Shown: positions 1 through 8,960 of the stretch, piece by piece | Position numbering within the stretch: position 1 is the first letter of the stretch | How the letters are laid out: each line of letters starts with the position of its first letter | From: Actinomycetes bacterium | GTDB taxonomy: Bacteria > Actinomycetota > Coriobacteriia > Anaerosomatales > Anaerosomataceae | Reading direction: 5' to 3' | DNA length: 45,065 nucleotides | Assembly (NCBI GenBank): GCA_021373175.1 | Contig: JAJFTE010000067.1 | Location: forward strand, 1-45,065 | Notes under the pieces: model-generated | Databases searched by the model: none | What the model saw: the letters and a program-made list of their open reading frames with translations, nothing else | Told to the model about the DNA's origin: nothing | Program-made: the position numbers and the translations under genes

Positions 1-344
1 CCGTCGAGGGCGAGATCGGCATCCTGCCGCTCCACGTCCCGCTCGTGGCGCTGCTTCAGGCCGGCGAGCTTCGCGTGCGGTTCAACGACAACAAGGACGT
101 GGAGTGGTTCGCGGTCTCCGGCGGCTACCTGCAGGTGCACGAGGACAAGGTGATCGTGCTCGCGGAGAACGCAGCCGTGTCGTCGCAGATCGACGTCGAG
201 CGCGCCCGTCAGGCCAAGGAGATCCTCGAGCAGCGTATGGCCGAGCTCAAAGCGCAGTCAGCCGCGCAGGCCGAGTGCGATGCGTGCGAGATGGACCTCA
301 ACTGGTACAAAGCGCAGATCAAGGTGGCCGAGAAGCGCGTCTGA
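1..344 (+). CDS. atpC: ATP synthase F1 epsilon subunit (5' end cut off by window)
   Basis: This is the C-terminal part of the epsilon subunit, the central-stalk protein that couples rotation to catalysis in F1Fo ATP synthase and can inhibit it. The reading frame is open from base 3. The first visible residues include EGEIGILPLHVPLVALLQAG, the typical epsilon beta-sandwich motif. A helical C-terminal domain follows, with a segment rich in Ala, Glu and Gln from about residue 60. About 113 residues are visible and the family is usually about 135, so only about 20 are missing. It would be the last gene of the atp operon, and a strong terminator follows 24 bp after the stop. Identification is from sequence motif and synteny with murA. 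Confidence 0.93.
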   Translation, partial: VEGEIGILPLHVPLVALLQAGELRVRFNDNKDVEWFAVSGGYLQVHEDKVIVLAENAAVSSQIDVERARQAKEILEQRMAELKAQSAAQAECDACEMDLNWYKAQIKVAEKRV

Positions 345-367
345 CCGGCGTCAGCGAGGCGAGTGCC

Positions 368-398
368 GCAGGGCGGTCCTAACGGGCCGCCCTGCTTT
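368..398 (+). terminator. Rho-independent terminator after atpC
   Basis: A 12-bp stem (368-379 with 384-395, one G-T wobble) has a TAAC tetraloop and is followed by TTT. It sits between the atpC stop and the murA promoter and should end the ATP synthase operon. Confidence 0.85.
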
Positions 399-438
399 CG
401 TCATCGGGTCACGTTCAGGTGACGGAGCGTCGATCGCA

Positions 439-467
439 TTGCCGCTCGGTGTTCGCTCGGCTACGCT
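439..467 (+). promoter_or_regulatory. Candidate sigma70-type promoter for murA
   Basis: TTGCCG (439-444) and TACGCT (462-467) are separated by 17 bp, about 40 bp before the murA ATG. It lies downstream of the atp terminator, so murA-fabZ probably has its own transcript. The murA ribosome-binding site is GGGAAGG at 493-499. Confidence 0.55.
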
Positions 468-508
468 GGTAGGAATCTGGACCGCTTCAAAAGGGAAGGT
501 CCTTCTTC

Positions 509-1789
509 ATGCAATCCATTCGCGTGACGGGCGGGAACCCCCTGTCCGGTACCGTGACCGTTGGCGGCGCCAAGAACTCGGGCCTCAAGCTCATGGCCGC
601 GGCACTGCTGGCGCCCGGGGTGACCACGATTCACAACATGCCCGATATCGCCGACGTCGATACGATGTCCGAGGTCATCGGCGGGCTTGGCGCGCCTGTT
701 CGTCGTGACGAGCATTCGCTCGTCATCGATGCCACCACCGTCGACTCCTTCGAGGCGCCCTACGAGATCGTCGCCAAGATGCGGGCGTCGATCATCGTTT
801 TAGGACCGCTCCTCGGCAGGCTCGGCCGCGCACGCGTGGCCATGCCAGGGGGCTGCAACATCGGCTCGCGCAAGATCGATCTGCACCTGCGCGGGCTTTC
901 GCAGCTTGGCGTCCAGATCGCGAGCGAACACGGCTACATCGAGGCGACCGCGCCGCACGGCATGCGCGGCGCGAGCATCGCGCTGGACTTTCCAAGCGTC
1001 GGCGCCACCGAGAACCTCCTCATGGCGGGTGCCGCCGCCTGGGGTACCACCGTCATCGAGAACGCCGCTCGCGAGCCCGAGATCCAGGACCTCATCGCGT
1101 TCCTCAACGCCATGGGCGCCCGCATCGAGGGCGCAGGCACCTCGACCATCACGATCGAGGGTGTCTCGGCGTTCTCTCCCGTCACGCACGGCGTCGTCGG
1201 GGACCGCATCGAAGCGGGGACGTTCCTGGTTGCAGCCGCGCTGTGCGGCGGGCCGGTCACGGTGGCCGGCGTGAAGCCCGAGCACCTCGACCTCGTGCTT
1301 GCCAAGCTCACCGCCGCCGGCGCCGAGATCTCCACAGGTCCCGACGAAGTCACGCTGCAGCGCGGCGGGCCGATCCGGCCGGTGGACGCGGCGACGCTGC
1401 CGTATCCGGGATTCCCCACCGACATGCAGCCGCAGTTCATGACGCTCATGGCGGTCGCGAATGGTACGAGTGTGATCACTGAGAACGTCTTTGAGAGCCG
1501 GTTCATGTTCGCCGACGAGCTCGGTCGCATGGGTGCGGACATCACGATTGAGGGGCATCGGGCCCTGGTGCGGGGTGCCGCGCGCCTCTCGGGCGCTCCG
1601 GTGATCAGCCCCGACCTGCGTGGAGGTGCGGCGCTCGTGCTTGCCGGCCTTGCCGCCGAGGGTGCCACCACCGTGGGCGACATCCACCACATCATGCGAG
1701 GCTACGAGTCGTTCGTGGACAAGCTGGCAGGCCTTGGCGCGGATATCGCGCTCATCGACAGCGACGAAGGGGAGGGCCGAGGATGCTGA
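509..1789 (+). CDS. murA: UDP-N-acetylglucosamine 1-carboxyvinyltransferase
   Basis: It transfers enolpyruvate from PEP to UDP-GlcNAc, the first committed step of peptidoglycan precursor synthesis in the cytoplasm. The 426-residue length is normal. Visible key residues are Lys22 in GAKNSGLK, the active-site Cys116 in [11 protein letters not shown] (so a fosfomycin-sensitive type by motif) and Asp305 in YPGFPTDMQ, close to E. coli numbering. The start is fixed by a GGGAAGG site 9 bp upstream. The end overlaps fabZ by 7 bp, so the two are probably translationally coupled. The C-terminal tail after the usual end is short and acidic. Confidence 0.97.
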   Translation: MQSIRVTGGNPLSGTVTVGGAKNSGLKLMAAALLAPGVTTIHNMPDIADVDTMSEVIGGLGAPVRRDEHSLVIDATTVDSFEAPYEIVAKMRASIIVLGPLLGRLGRARVAMPGGCNIGSRKIDLHLRGLSQLGVQIASEHGYIEATAPHGMRGASIALDFPSVGATENLLMAGAAAWGTTVIENAAREPEIQDLIAFLNAMGARIEGAGTSTITIEGVSAFSPVTHGVVGDRIEAGTFLVAAALCGGPVTVAGVKPEHLDLVLAKLTAAGAEISTGPDEVTLQRGGPIRPVDAATLPYPGFPTDMQPQFMTLMAVANGTSVITENVFESRFMFADELGRMGADITIEGHRALVRGAARLSGAPVISPDLRGGAALVLAGLAAEGATTVGDIHHIMRGYESFVDKLAGLGADIALIDSDEGEGRGC

Positions 1790-2205
1790 GCGCCGAGGAG
1801 ATCGAAGCGATCATCCCGCACCGCGATCCGTTCTTGCTCGTTGACCGCGTCGACGAGCTCGTCCCGGGCAAGAGCGCCGTGGGCTACCTTGACGTTCGTG
1901 ACGACGCGTTCTGGGTGCCCGGGCATTTTCCCGAGTATCCGGTGATGCCCGGTGTCCTCATCGTCGAGGCGCTCGCGCAGGTCGGCGCGGTCGCACTGCT
2001 GTCGTTGCCCGAGAACCGGGGGCGCATCGCGCTGTTTGCCGGGATCGACAAGGTGCGCTTCAAGCGGCAGGTGCGTCCGGGTGACACGCTGCGCCTTGCG
2101 TGCGCGATCGACAAGACCCGCGGACCGATCGGATTCGGCACCGCCCGGGCCACCGTCGACGGCGAGCTTGCGTGTGCCGGCGAGCTCATGTTCGCCCTCC
2201 AGTAG
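1783..2205 (+). CDS. fabZ: 3-hydroxyacyl-ACP dehydratase FabZ
   Basis: FabZ dehydrates (3R)-hydroxyacyl-ACP to trans-2-enoyl-ACP in type II fatty acid synthesis. The 140-residue hot-dog-fold protein carries the catalytic His48 in PGHFP and Glu62 in VEALAQ. The N-terminal [13 protein letters not shown] is also a family signature. It overlaps murA by 7 bp and is followed 10 bp later by a glycosyltransferase, so it may be the last housekeeping gene before the polysaccharide locus. (3R)-hydroxyacyl-ACP, its substrate, is also the donor used by LpxD-family enzymes such as the one at 17898. Confidence 0.95.
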   Translation: MLSAEEIEAIIPHRDPFLLVDRVDELVPGKSAVGYLDVRDDAFWVPGHFPEYPVMPGVLIVEALAQVGAVALLSLPENRGRIALFAGIDKVRFKRQVRPGDTLRLACAIDKTRGPIGFGTARATVDGELACAGELMFALQ

Positions 2206-2215
2206 GCGTCCGCGG

Positions 2216-3442
2216 ATGACGGTACCCATCGGCGACACCTCAGACACCCGCCTCGGCGGCATGATCTTCGCCAAGCTCTTCCCCAACGACGACGAGCCCT
2301 TTCGCGGCATCTTCGTGGCCGAGCAGCTGCACGCCACCGCCGATCGCGTCCGCTGGGCGGTGGTCGCCCCGGTGCCCTGGGTGCCCAAGCGTGTGGCCCG
2401 CGTCCTCGGCAAGCCGTACGCGAAGGGGGAGCGGGTCATCGACGGGTCGCTCGTGCTGTGGCCCCGCTATCCGGTGCTTCCGAAGCGCTGGCTGTACGCG
2501 ACCGTTGCCCCCGCCATCGCCCGCACCGCACGTCGCGCCTTCGACCGGGCGCGCGCAAGCACGCATGCGTCCTTCGTGCACGTACACGACCTGTACCCGA
2601 GCGGAGCGGCGGCCCGACGGCTGTGCGCGCGCGCCGGTCTGCCGTACGTTCTCACCATCCACGGTCTCGACCTGTACTCGAATCTTCAGAATCCCCGCTG
2701 GCGCAACGAGATCCTTGCGGCGGGCTGCGGTGCTCGCGCCATTATCTGCGTCGGCACCAGACTCGCCACCGACAGCATCGCCGAGCTTGGCCTCGATCCG
2801 GCGAAAGTGACCGTCATCCCGAACACGTACGACGCCGCGCGCTACTATCAGGTCGATCGCAGGCGGGGTCCGTTGGTTAAGATCCTGAGCGTCGGGCGCT
2901 TATCGTACGAGAAGGGGCACGACGTCCTGCTCCGAGCATTTGCCGAGACACTCGCCGCAGGTCTTCCCGCGCGCCTCACGATCGTGGGCGACGGCCCTGA
3001 GCGCTCGTCGCTCGAATCGCTCGCTCGGAAGCTTGGTATCGCCGACGCGGTGAGGTTCACCGGGGTGCTGCTTGACGAGCCGCTGGCCGCCGAGATGCGC
3101 GCCGCGGACCTGTTCGTGCTGCCGTCCCGCTCAGAGGGTTTCGGCGTCGTGCTCGTCGAAGCGCTTGCGACCGGTCTTCCTGTCGTCGCAACCCGCTCGG
3201 GCGGTCCCGCTGACATCGTGGGGTCCGAGGACGGCGTGCTGGTGGCCCCCGATGACGTTCGTGCGTTCGCCGAAGGCATCACGCAGGCCGTCGGGCGTCT
3301 TGATACGTTCGACAGCCGCACGATCGCCGAGCGCGCCGCCGCGCGCTACTCGCCCGAGACGGTCGGCGGCGCTCTGGTGGCCGTGTACGAGGCTGTTGCC
3401 GGCGGGCATCCCATCCCCAACGCGATCGGAGCGGGCCGATGA
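2216..3442 (+). CDS. Glycosyltransferase family 4 protein
   Basis: A GT-B fold glycosyltransferase of about 408 residues, likely adding a sugar to a lipid-linked surface polysaccharide at the cytoplasmic membrane. The C-terminal half has the GT4 pattern: VGRLSYEKGHDVLL, then VGDGPER, then SRSEGFGVVLVEALATGLP with the two conserved glutamates. The N-terminal domain carries the VHVHDLYP and TIHGLDLY type acceptor-side motifs. An upstream extension of the frame overlaps fabZ and is not credible. The ATG at 2216 lacks a good ribosome-binding site, and the ATG at 2261 (first residues MIFAKLF) is an alternative that fits family alignments. It overlaps the next gene by 4 bp. Donor and acceptor are unknown. 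Confidence 0.88.
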   Translation: MTVPIGDTSDTRLGGMIFAKLFPNDDEPFRGIFVAEQLHATADRVRWAVVAPVPWVPKRVARVLGKPYAKGERVIDGSLVLWPRYPVLPKRWLYATVAPAIARTARRAFDRARASTHASFVHVHDLYPSGAAARRLCARAGLPYVLTIHGLDLYSNLQNPRWRNEILAAGCGARAIICVGTRLATDSIAELGLDPAKVTVIPNTYDAARYYQVDRRRGPLVKILSVGRLSYEKGHDVLLRAFAETLAAGLPARLTIVGDGPERSSLESLARKLGIADAVRFTGVLLDEPLAAEMRAADLFVLPSRSEGFGVVLVEALATGLPVVATRSGGPADIVGSEDGVLVAPDDVRAFAEGITQAVGRLDTFDSRTIAERAAARYSPETVGGALVAVYEAVAGGHPIPNAIGAGR

Positions 3443-4611
3443 GCGCGCCACGGCGCATCGTGATGATCGTGAGCGCGTCCGGCACTGCGGATCCCCGCGT
3501 ATCGAAGGAGGCCGAGGCGCTCGTGGCCGGCGGCTACGAGGTGGTCGTGATTGCGTGGGACCGTGAGAAGCGCGATCCGGCACTGATCGAACGCGACGGC
3601 TGGCGCATCGAGAGCACGGGTCCGGCCGCCCGTCATGGCGCCGGTCTCGGCAACATCGGGGGCTACCGGGAGTTCTGGAGGGTCGCGAGGAGGCGCGTCG
3701 CCGAACTGAGGCCCGACGCGATCCATTGCGACAATCTCGACACTGTTCCGGCGGCGTTGCCGCTTGTGAATCGCACGTCTGGGAGCCCGAGGCTGGTGCT
3801 CGACTTCTGGGAGATGTACCGGCACAGCCGGGCGCTGCCGCAAAGCGGCATCAAAGGGGTCATCGCCCGCGCTGCCGCGCGCTACCTGGAACGCCGCTCG
3901 ATCCCGGGCGCCGAGGTGGTCATCACCGTCGGTGAAGGGCAGGTTGGCTACTATCGCGATCTGGGAGCACGCAACATCGTCCTCGTTGAGAACGCGCCGG
4001 AACTCGAACGTTACACGCCGGTCGAGCGCGAGGAGCCCGACTTCGTGGTGAGCTTCATCGGGCAGAAGCGCTGGGCGCCGGCGCTCGTGAACCTCATGAA
4101 GGCGATTCAGCCGTACCCGCACCTTCGCGCGCTGCTCGTCGGCGGAGGCCCTGCCGAAGCTGAGATCGCGCGGATCGCGGGCACCATGGAGCGCGTGGAG
4201 GTGGGCGGTCGCTTCGATCCTTCCGAGACGCCCTCGCTCTACCATCGCTGCGACGCCGTCTTCGCGTGCTATGATGCGTCGCTCGAGAACTGGCGTACCG
4301 CCTATCCGGTCAAGGCGATGGAAGCCATGGCGTGTGCGCTCCCGCTCATCTGCACGCGCGGCACGTTCAGCGGCGATTACGTCGAGCGCCATGGCCTGGG
4401 TTACGCGGTCGACGACCACGATCCGGGCGACATCGCGCGAGCGCTCGTCGCGCTTGAAGACGATCGCGCCGGGGCGCGTGAGATGGGGCGCCGTGGACGG
4501 GCGATCGTCGAGGCAGGGCTCAACTGGACCGCTGCATCGGCCCGCCTCGTCGCGGCATACGATGCGATGTTCGAGGCGAACGGCGTTCCGTTACAATCAG
4601 AAGGTTCGTGA
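3439..4611 (+). CDS. Glycosyltransferase family 4 protein
   Basis: A 390-residue GT-B glycosyltransferase, start codon overlapping the upstream stop as ATGA. The N-terminal sequence IVSASGTADPRVSKEAEALV is typical of GT4 enzymes that open with a flexible glycine/serine loop. Further on, FIGQKRWAPALVNLMKAI and LLVGGGPAEAEI mark the donor-binding domain, with YPVKAMEAMACALPLICT in the position of the usual E-x7-E motif. It belongs to the operon that begins at 2216. The final codons contain a TACAAT box that may serve as the -10 element for the next gene. The sugar transferred cannot be read from sequence. Confidence 0.87.
   Translation: MSAPRRIVMIVSASGTADPRVSKEAEALVAGGYEVVVIAWDREKRDPALIERDGWRIESTGPAARHGAGLGNIGGYREFWRVARRRVAELRPDAIHCDNLDTVPAALPLVNRTSGSPRLVLDFWEMYRHSRALPQSGIKGVIARAAARYLERRSIPGAEVVITVGEGQVGYYRDLGARNIVLVENAPELERYTPVEREEPDFVVSFIGQKRWAPALVNLMKAIQPYPHLRALLVGGGPAEAEIARIAGTMERVEVGGRFDPSETPSLYHRCDAVFACYDASLENWRTAYPVKAMEAMACALPLICTRGTFSGDYVERHGLGYAVDDHDPGDIARALVALEDDRAGAREMGRRGRAIVEAGLNWTAASARLVAAYDAMFEANGVPLQSEGS
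4592..4597 (+). promoter_or_regulatory. Possible -10 element for the WbpA-type operon
   Basis: TACAAT lies inside the last codons of the upstream glycosyltransferase, about 73 bp before the dehydrogenase ATG. No convincing -35 box is found 16-18 bp upstream, so the call rests on the -10 match and the 58-bp gap that follows. Confidence 0.3.
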
Positions 4612-4669
4612 CCGCGCTCGACAGGTGCTGTGGCGCTGTAAGACGTCGACTCTGGGAGAGAAGAGCGAG

Positions 4670-5965
4670 ATGGGACTCAAAGAACGGATCGAGAGTGGAG
4701 AAGCCGTGCTCGGCGTGGTCGGCCTTGGGTATGTCGGTCTGCCGCTTGCAGTAGAGATGGCGAAGTCCGGTCACAAGGTGATCGGGTTAGAGGTCTCCGG
4801 AAGCAAGGTCATAGAAGTCAACGCCGGCAGGAGCTACATCCCCGACGTGCCGACCGCGGAGCTGGCCGAGCTTGTGGCGGCAGGGCTCATCGAAGCGACA
4901 ACCGACTTCTCGCGAGTGAGCGAGACCGACGCGGTGGCCATCTGTGTCCCGACGCCGCTTAACAAGATGAAGGAACCGGATACGTCGTTCATGGAATCGG
5001 CCGCCGCGGCGGTCGCGCCGTACCTGCACCCGGACATGCTCGTCACGCTTGAGTCGACCACCTATCCCGGAACCACCGAGGAGGTCGTCCAGCCCATCCT
5101 CGAGGCGCACGGTCGCAAGGTCGGCACCGATCTGTACCTCGCGTTCTCGCCCGAGCGTGTCGACCCCGGCAACCCGGTCTTCCAGACCCGCAACACGCCG
5201 AAGGTCGTCGGCGGGGTCACGCCCGCGTGCACCGCGATCGCGGTCGCCATGTACTCGCGCTTCATCGACACGGTCATACCGGTCTCGTCCACCCGTGCCG
5301 CCGAGATGACGAAGCTGCTTGAGAACATCTTCCGCTGTGTGAACATCGCGCTCATGAACGAGCTCCTCCAGGTGTGCGAGCGCATGGGCATCAACATCTG
5401 GGAAGTCGTCGATGCCGCCAAGACCAAGCCATTCGGCTTCATGCCGTTTTATCCCGGGCCGGGCCTCGGCGGTCATTGCATCCCGATCGACCCGTTCTAT
5501 CTCTCGTGGAAGGCGCGCGAGTTCGACCTGCACACCGAGTTCATCGAGCTCGCCGGCAAGGTGAACGAGAACATGCCGTACTACGTCGTCACCCGCCTCA
5601 TGGAGGCGCTCAACACGCAGCACAAGTCGCTCGCCGGCTCGCGCATCCTGCTCCTCGGTGTGGCGTACAAGGGCGACATCGACGACATACGCGAGGCTCC
5701 TGCCATCAAGATCGCCCAGCTGCTTGCCGAGAAGGAAGCCGGTCTGGCCTATCACGACCCCTACGTGCCGACGTTCTCGTTCGGCGATCGGACGCTTGAA
5801 AGCGTCGCGCTCACGGAAGCCGAGCTTGCCTCGGCGGACGCGGTGCTCATCGTCACGGACCACCGTACGGTCGACTACGGCCTGGTGGTTCGCGCGTCGA
5901 GGCTCATCGTGGACACCCGTAACGTCCTGAAGTCGTTCCATGACGATAAGGTGGTACGCCTGTGA
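4670..5965 (+). CDS. Nucleotide sugar dehydrogenase, WbpA/WecC type
   Basis: It oxidises the C6 hydroxyl of a UDP-HexNAc, probably UDP-GlcNAc, to the uronic acid using two NAD+. The 431-residue protein has GLGYVG (residues 18-23) for NAD+ binding and the catalytic Cys270 in GPGLGGHCIPIDPFYLSWKA. The C-terminal UDP-binding domain contains GVAYKGDIDDIREAPA. The ATG at 4670 has GGGAGAGAAG upstream. The longer frame from 4271 runs through the preceding gene and is rejected. The HexNAc type is preferred over a UDP-glucose type because the next genes are the WbpB, WbpD and WbpE partners, and because a separate UDP-glucose-type dehydrogenase lies at 11588. It overlaps the next gene by 4 bp. Confidence 0.9.
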   Translation: MGLKERIESGEAVLGVVGLGYVGLPLAVEMAKSGHKVIGLEVSGSKVIEVNAGRSYIPDVPTAELAELVAAGLIEATTDFSRVSETDAVAICVPTPLNKMKEPDTSFMESAAAAVAPYLHPDMLVTLESTTYPGTTEEVVQPILEAHGRKVGTDLYLAFSPERVDPGNPVFQTRNTPKVVGGVTPACTAIAVAMYSRFIDTVIPVSSTRAAEMTKLLENIFRCVNIALMNELLQVCERMGINIWEVVDAAKTKPFGFMPFYPGPGLGGHCIPIDPFYLSWKAREFDLHTEFIELAGKVNENMPYYVVTRLMEALNTQHKSLAGSRILLLGVAYKGDIDDIREAPAIKIAQLLAEKEAGLAYHDPYVPTFSFGDRTLESVALTEAELASADAVLIVTDHRTVDYGLVVRASRLIVDTRNVLKSFHDDKVVRL

Positions 5966-6990
5966 GCGCCAAGCCGGTTCGCGTTGGCGCGGTCGGCTTT
6001 GGCTACTGGGGCCCTAACCTCGTCCGTAACGTTGACAGGCTCGCCGACGCGAAGCTGGTCGCCGCCTGCGATCTGTCCGAGCCCAATCTCGCGAAGCTCA
6101 AGGCGCTCTACCCGCACGTGGAGACCACGACCGACCTGGACGCCATGCTTGCCACCGGTGACCTTGATGCCGTCATCGTGGCGACGAGCGCGCCGAGCCA
6201 CTTCGGCATCGCAAGCAAGGTCATCGCCGCGGGCAAGCACTGCTTCGTGGAAAAGCCGCTCACCCTTAGAAGCGTCGACTCTGAAGCGCTGGTCCGTGCC
6301 GCGGATGCGGCCGGCGTCGTGCTGATGGTCGGTCACCTCATGGAGTACCACTCGGGCATCAACTGGGCCAAAGAGTACATCGCCTCGGGCGAGCTCGGCG
6401 ACGTGCTGTACGCGTACATGCAGCGCCTTAACCTCGGCAAAGTCCGTACCGAGGAGAACGCATTCTGGTCGCTCGCCCCGCACGATGTCTCCATCATGCT
6501 CTACGTGCTCGGCGAGACGCCGGATTACGTGAGCGCTAATGGGGCCGCGTACGTTACGCCCGGCGTGCAGGACACCGTCTTCGCGAACCTGCATTTCCCC
6601 AGCGGCAAGATGGCGAACATCCACGTGAGCTGGCTCGACCCGCACAAGGTCCGCAAGCTCACGGTCGTCGGCACCAGGAAGATGCTGGTCTTCGACGACA
6701 TGGAGGCCACCGAGAAGCTCTGGGTCTACGACCGCGGTGTGGGCGCGCCTGAGAACGCGATGGCGTACGGCGAGGACCTCACGCTTCGCTTCGGCGATAT
6801 CACCGTCCCGTGGGTGCCGATGAAAGAGCCGCTTGCTCTGGAGGTGCAGCACTTCCTCGACTGTTGCGCGACCGGCGCAACGCCGCGCAGCGACGGTCGG
6901 GACGGTCTCAACGTCGTGAGAGTGCTCGAAGCCGTCGACACGTCCATGGCCGCCGGCGGAGCCCCCGCAGCGATCGCACAGGAGGTCTGA
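5962..6990 (+). CDS. Gfo/Idh/MocA oxidoreductase, WbpB/WlbA type
   Basis: Likely the NAD-dependent 3-dehydrogenase that makes UDP-3-keto-GlcNAcA for transamination. The 342-residue protein has GFGYWG (residues 12-17) and the family EKP motif with Lys98. The APHDVSIM segment supplies the conserved Asp/His of the substrate pocket. The GTG start at 5962 overlaps the previous stop (GTGA), so translation is coupled. In the known WbpB family NADH can be recycled with 2-oxoglutarate by the same enzyme, feeding glutamate to the aminotransferase. That detail is family knowledge, not read here. Pathway assignment relies on the four-gene order. Confidence 0.87.
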   Translation: MSAKPVRVGAVGFGYWGPNLVRNVDRLADAKLVAACDLSEPNLAKLKALYPHVETTTDLDAMLATGDLDAVIVATSAPSHFGIASKVIAAGKHCFVEKPLTLRSVDSEALVRAADAAGVVLMVGHLMEYHSGINWAKEYIASGELGDVLYAYMQRLNLGKVRTEENAFWSLAPHDVSIMLYVLGETPDYVSANGAAYVTPGVQDTVFANLHFPSGKMANIHVSWLDPHKVRKLTVVGTRKMLVFDDMEATEKLWVYDRGVGAPENAMAYGEDLTLRFGDITVPWVPMKEPLALEVQHFLDCCATGATPRSDGRDGLNVVRVLEAVDTSMAAGGAPAAIAQEV

Positions 6991-6991
6991 G

Positions 6992-7732
6992 ATGAGCGCG
7001 TACGTGCATCCCTCGGTAAAGATCGGCAAGGACTTCGTCCCCGCACCGTTGTGCATCATCGACGAGGACGTCGTGATCGGCGACAACGTGACCGTCGGCT
7101 CGTTCGTCCGCATCTGCGCGGGCTCTGTCCTCGGCGACGACGTGACCGTTGCCGAGGGCGCGATCGTCGGGAAGCGTCCCAAGCTCGCGAAAGGCTCCAC
7201 TGCCAAGGGTGGCGCGCTCCCTGGGGTGGTTCTCGGGCGGGGTTGCTCGGTCGGCAGCAACGCGCTCGTCATGGCTGGATCGACCTTCGGCGAAGAGTGC
7301 GTCATCGCCGATGGCGCTGGCGTTCGCGAGCGCTGCGCGATCGGCGACAACGTCGTGATAGGGCGCAACGTGACAGTGGAAAACGACACATCGATCGGAA
7401 GCCGCACGCGCATCCAGTCGGGCGCGTACGTGACCGCGTACGTGACCATCGAAGAAGATGTCTTCATCGCACCGATGGTGGTCACCACGAACGACAACTA
7501 TATGGGACGCACCGAGAAGCGCCTCACCGAGATGCGCGGCTGCACGATCCGCCGAGGCGCCCGTGTCGGCGGCGGCGCCCACATCCTCCCGGGCATCGAG
7601 ATCGGCGAGGACTCGTTCGTCGCCACCGCCTCGATCGTGACCCGGGATGTGCCGCCCAGGACGCTCGTGATGGGGGCACCGGCCAGGCCGGTCAGAAGCG
7701 TGCCGGAAGAGGAACTGCTGGAGAACCAGTAA
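6992..7732 (+). CDS. Left-handed beta-helix N-acetyltransferase, WbpD/WlbB-like
   Basis: A 246-residue acetyltransferase built of hexapeptide repeats, likely acetylating the 3-amino group of UDP-GlcNAc(3N)A with acetyl-CoA. The repeats run almost the whole length, from IGDNVTVGSFVRICAG to IEIGEDSFVATASIVT. The loop VVTTNDNYMG matches the substrate-binding turn of WbpD-type enzymes, and GAPARPVRSV is the usual C-terminal motif. It is longer than the typical enzyme of about 190 residues because of additional N-terminal coils (residues about 1-70). The ATG at 6992 has an excellent AGGAGGTCTGAG site. It sits 1 bp after the WbpB-type gene. Confidence 0.85.
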   Translation: MSAYVHPSVKIGKDFVPAPLCIIDEDVVIGDNVTVGSFVRICAGSVLGDDVTVAEGAIVGKRPKLAKGSTAKGGALPGVVLGRGCSVGSNALVMAGSTFGEECVIADGAGVRERCAIGDNVVIGRNVTVENDTSIGSRTRIQSGAYVTAYVTIEEDVFIAPMVVTTNDNYMGRTEKRLTEMRGCTIRRGARVGGGAHILPGIEIGEDSFVATASIVTRDVPPRTLVMGAPARPVRSVPEEELLENQ

Positions 7733-7827
7733 CAGCACTGTGACGGCTCCGCCGCTCACGGGACGGGACGCCGGTCGGATGCGAAGATGTGTGGAATCAC
7801 TGGCGAGAAGATGAGGAGCTGGACTCC

Positions 7828-8934
7828 ATGGGTGTACCCCTGCTTGATCTGAAGGCGCAATATCGCGATCTAGAGACCGACCTCGATGCGGTTATCCACG
7901 AAGTGATGGCCAATGCGGCGTTCATCGGCGGGCCCAAGGTCGCCGAGCTGGAACGCTCGATCGCCGAGTATTGCGGCACCGCGTACGCTGTCGCGTGCGG
8001 CAATGGGACCGATGCGCTCTTCCTGATCCTCGCAGCGATGGGCATCGGAAAGGGTGACGAGGTCATCACGACGCCGTTCACGTTCTTCGCGACTGTGGAG
8101 GCCATCGTGCACCTCGGCGCGATGCCGGTCTTCGTCGACGTCGAACCGGGTACGTACAACATGGACGTCACGGCGCTCGAGGCCGCCATCACCGATCGCA
8201 CGAAGGCGATCATGCCGGTGCACATCTTCGGGCAGTGTGTGGACATGGACGTTGTGAACGACGTGGCGAAGCGGCACGGCCTTCGCGTTATCGAGGACGC
8301 GTGCCAGGCCATCGGCGCCACATACAAGGGACGCAAGGCCGGGTCGCTTGCCGATGCCGCCGCGTTCTCGTTCTTCCCCAGCAAGAACCTCGGTTGCGTC
8401 GGCGATGGCGGCATGGTGACAACCGATGACAAGGCCATCGCCGACGCGTGCCGTAAGCTCGCGAACCATGGCTCCAGCCGCAAGTACTATCACGAGGCGT
8501 TCGGCGTGAACTCACGCCTCGACGCGTTGCAGGCCGCGATCCTGTTGGTGAAGCTGCCGCACCTCGATGCCTGGAACGCGCAGCGCCGGGCGGCTGCCGA
8601 GGTCTACGATGAGCTGCTGGCCGGTGTGGAGGGCATCGAACTTCCCGTGACGCGCGACTATGGCGTGCCCGTCTACCACCTGTTCATCGTCAAGTCGGAG
8701 CGTGCCGAGACGATCATGGACGCGTTGCAGGCCGCCGGCATCGGCACTGCGTTGTACTATCCACTCGCGCTGCACGAGCAGGAGTGCTTCGAGTCCGTTG
8801 AGGGCTTCGTGAAGCCGTCGCTGCCCGAAGTCGAGTCTTGCGACATGCGCACATTTGCGCTGCCCTGCTTCCCCGGGATCACACGCGCACAGCAGGAAGA
8901 GATCGTCCGCGTCGTCACAGATGCGCTCGCCTGA
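7828..8934 (+). CDS. DegT/DnrJ/EryC1 (WbpE/WlbC-type) sugar aminotransferase
   Basis: A PLP-dependent aminotransferase that should install the 3-amino group on UDP-3-keto-GlcNAcA. The 368-residue protein shows Asp157 in EDACQ, which holds the PLP pyridine nitrogen, and the Schiff-base Lys186 in FSFFPSKNLG. GNGTDALFLIL is the phosphate-binding part. The ATG at 7828 (MGVPLLDLKAQ) is chosen because it matches the family N-terminus and has GAGGAG upstream. The frame opens earlier at 7789. The 95-bp gap after the acetyltransferase shows no clear promoter, so it probably remains in the same operon. Confidence 0.9.
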   Translation: MGVPLLDLKAQYRDLETDLDAVIHEVMANAAFIGGPKVAELERSIAEYCGTAYAVACGNGTDALFLILAAMGIGKGDEVITTPFTFFATVEAIVHLGAMPVFVDVEPGTYNMDVTALEAAITDRTKAIMPVHIFGQCVDMDVVNDVAKRHGLRVIEDACQAIGATYKGRKAGSLADAAAFSFFPSKNLGCVGDGGMVTTDDKAIADACRKLANHGSSRKYYHEAFGVNSRLDALQAAILLVKLPHLDAWNAQRRAAAEVYDELLAGVEGIELPVTRDYGVPVYHLFIVKSERAETIMDALQAAGIGTALYYPLALHEQECFESVEGFVKPSLPEVESCDMRTFALPCFPGITRAQQEEIVRVVTDALA

Positions 8935-8960
8935 CCGGGGCGCATCATAGAGGAAATGAC

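Noticed and set aside
5875-7497. 540-codon open frame on the reverse strand
   Set aside because: It lies opposite two well-identified genes (WbpB and WbpD type) and is a by-product of high GC; its protein has no recognisable motif.
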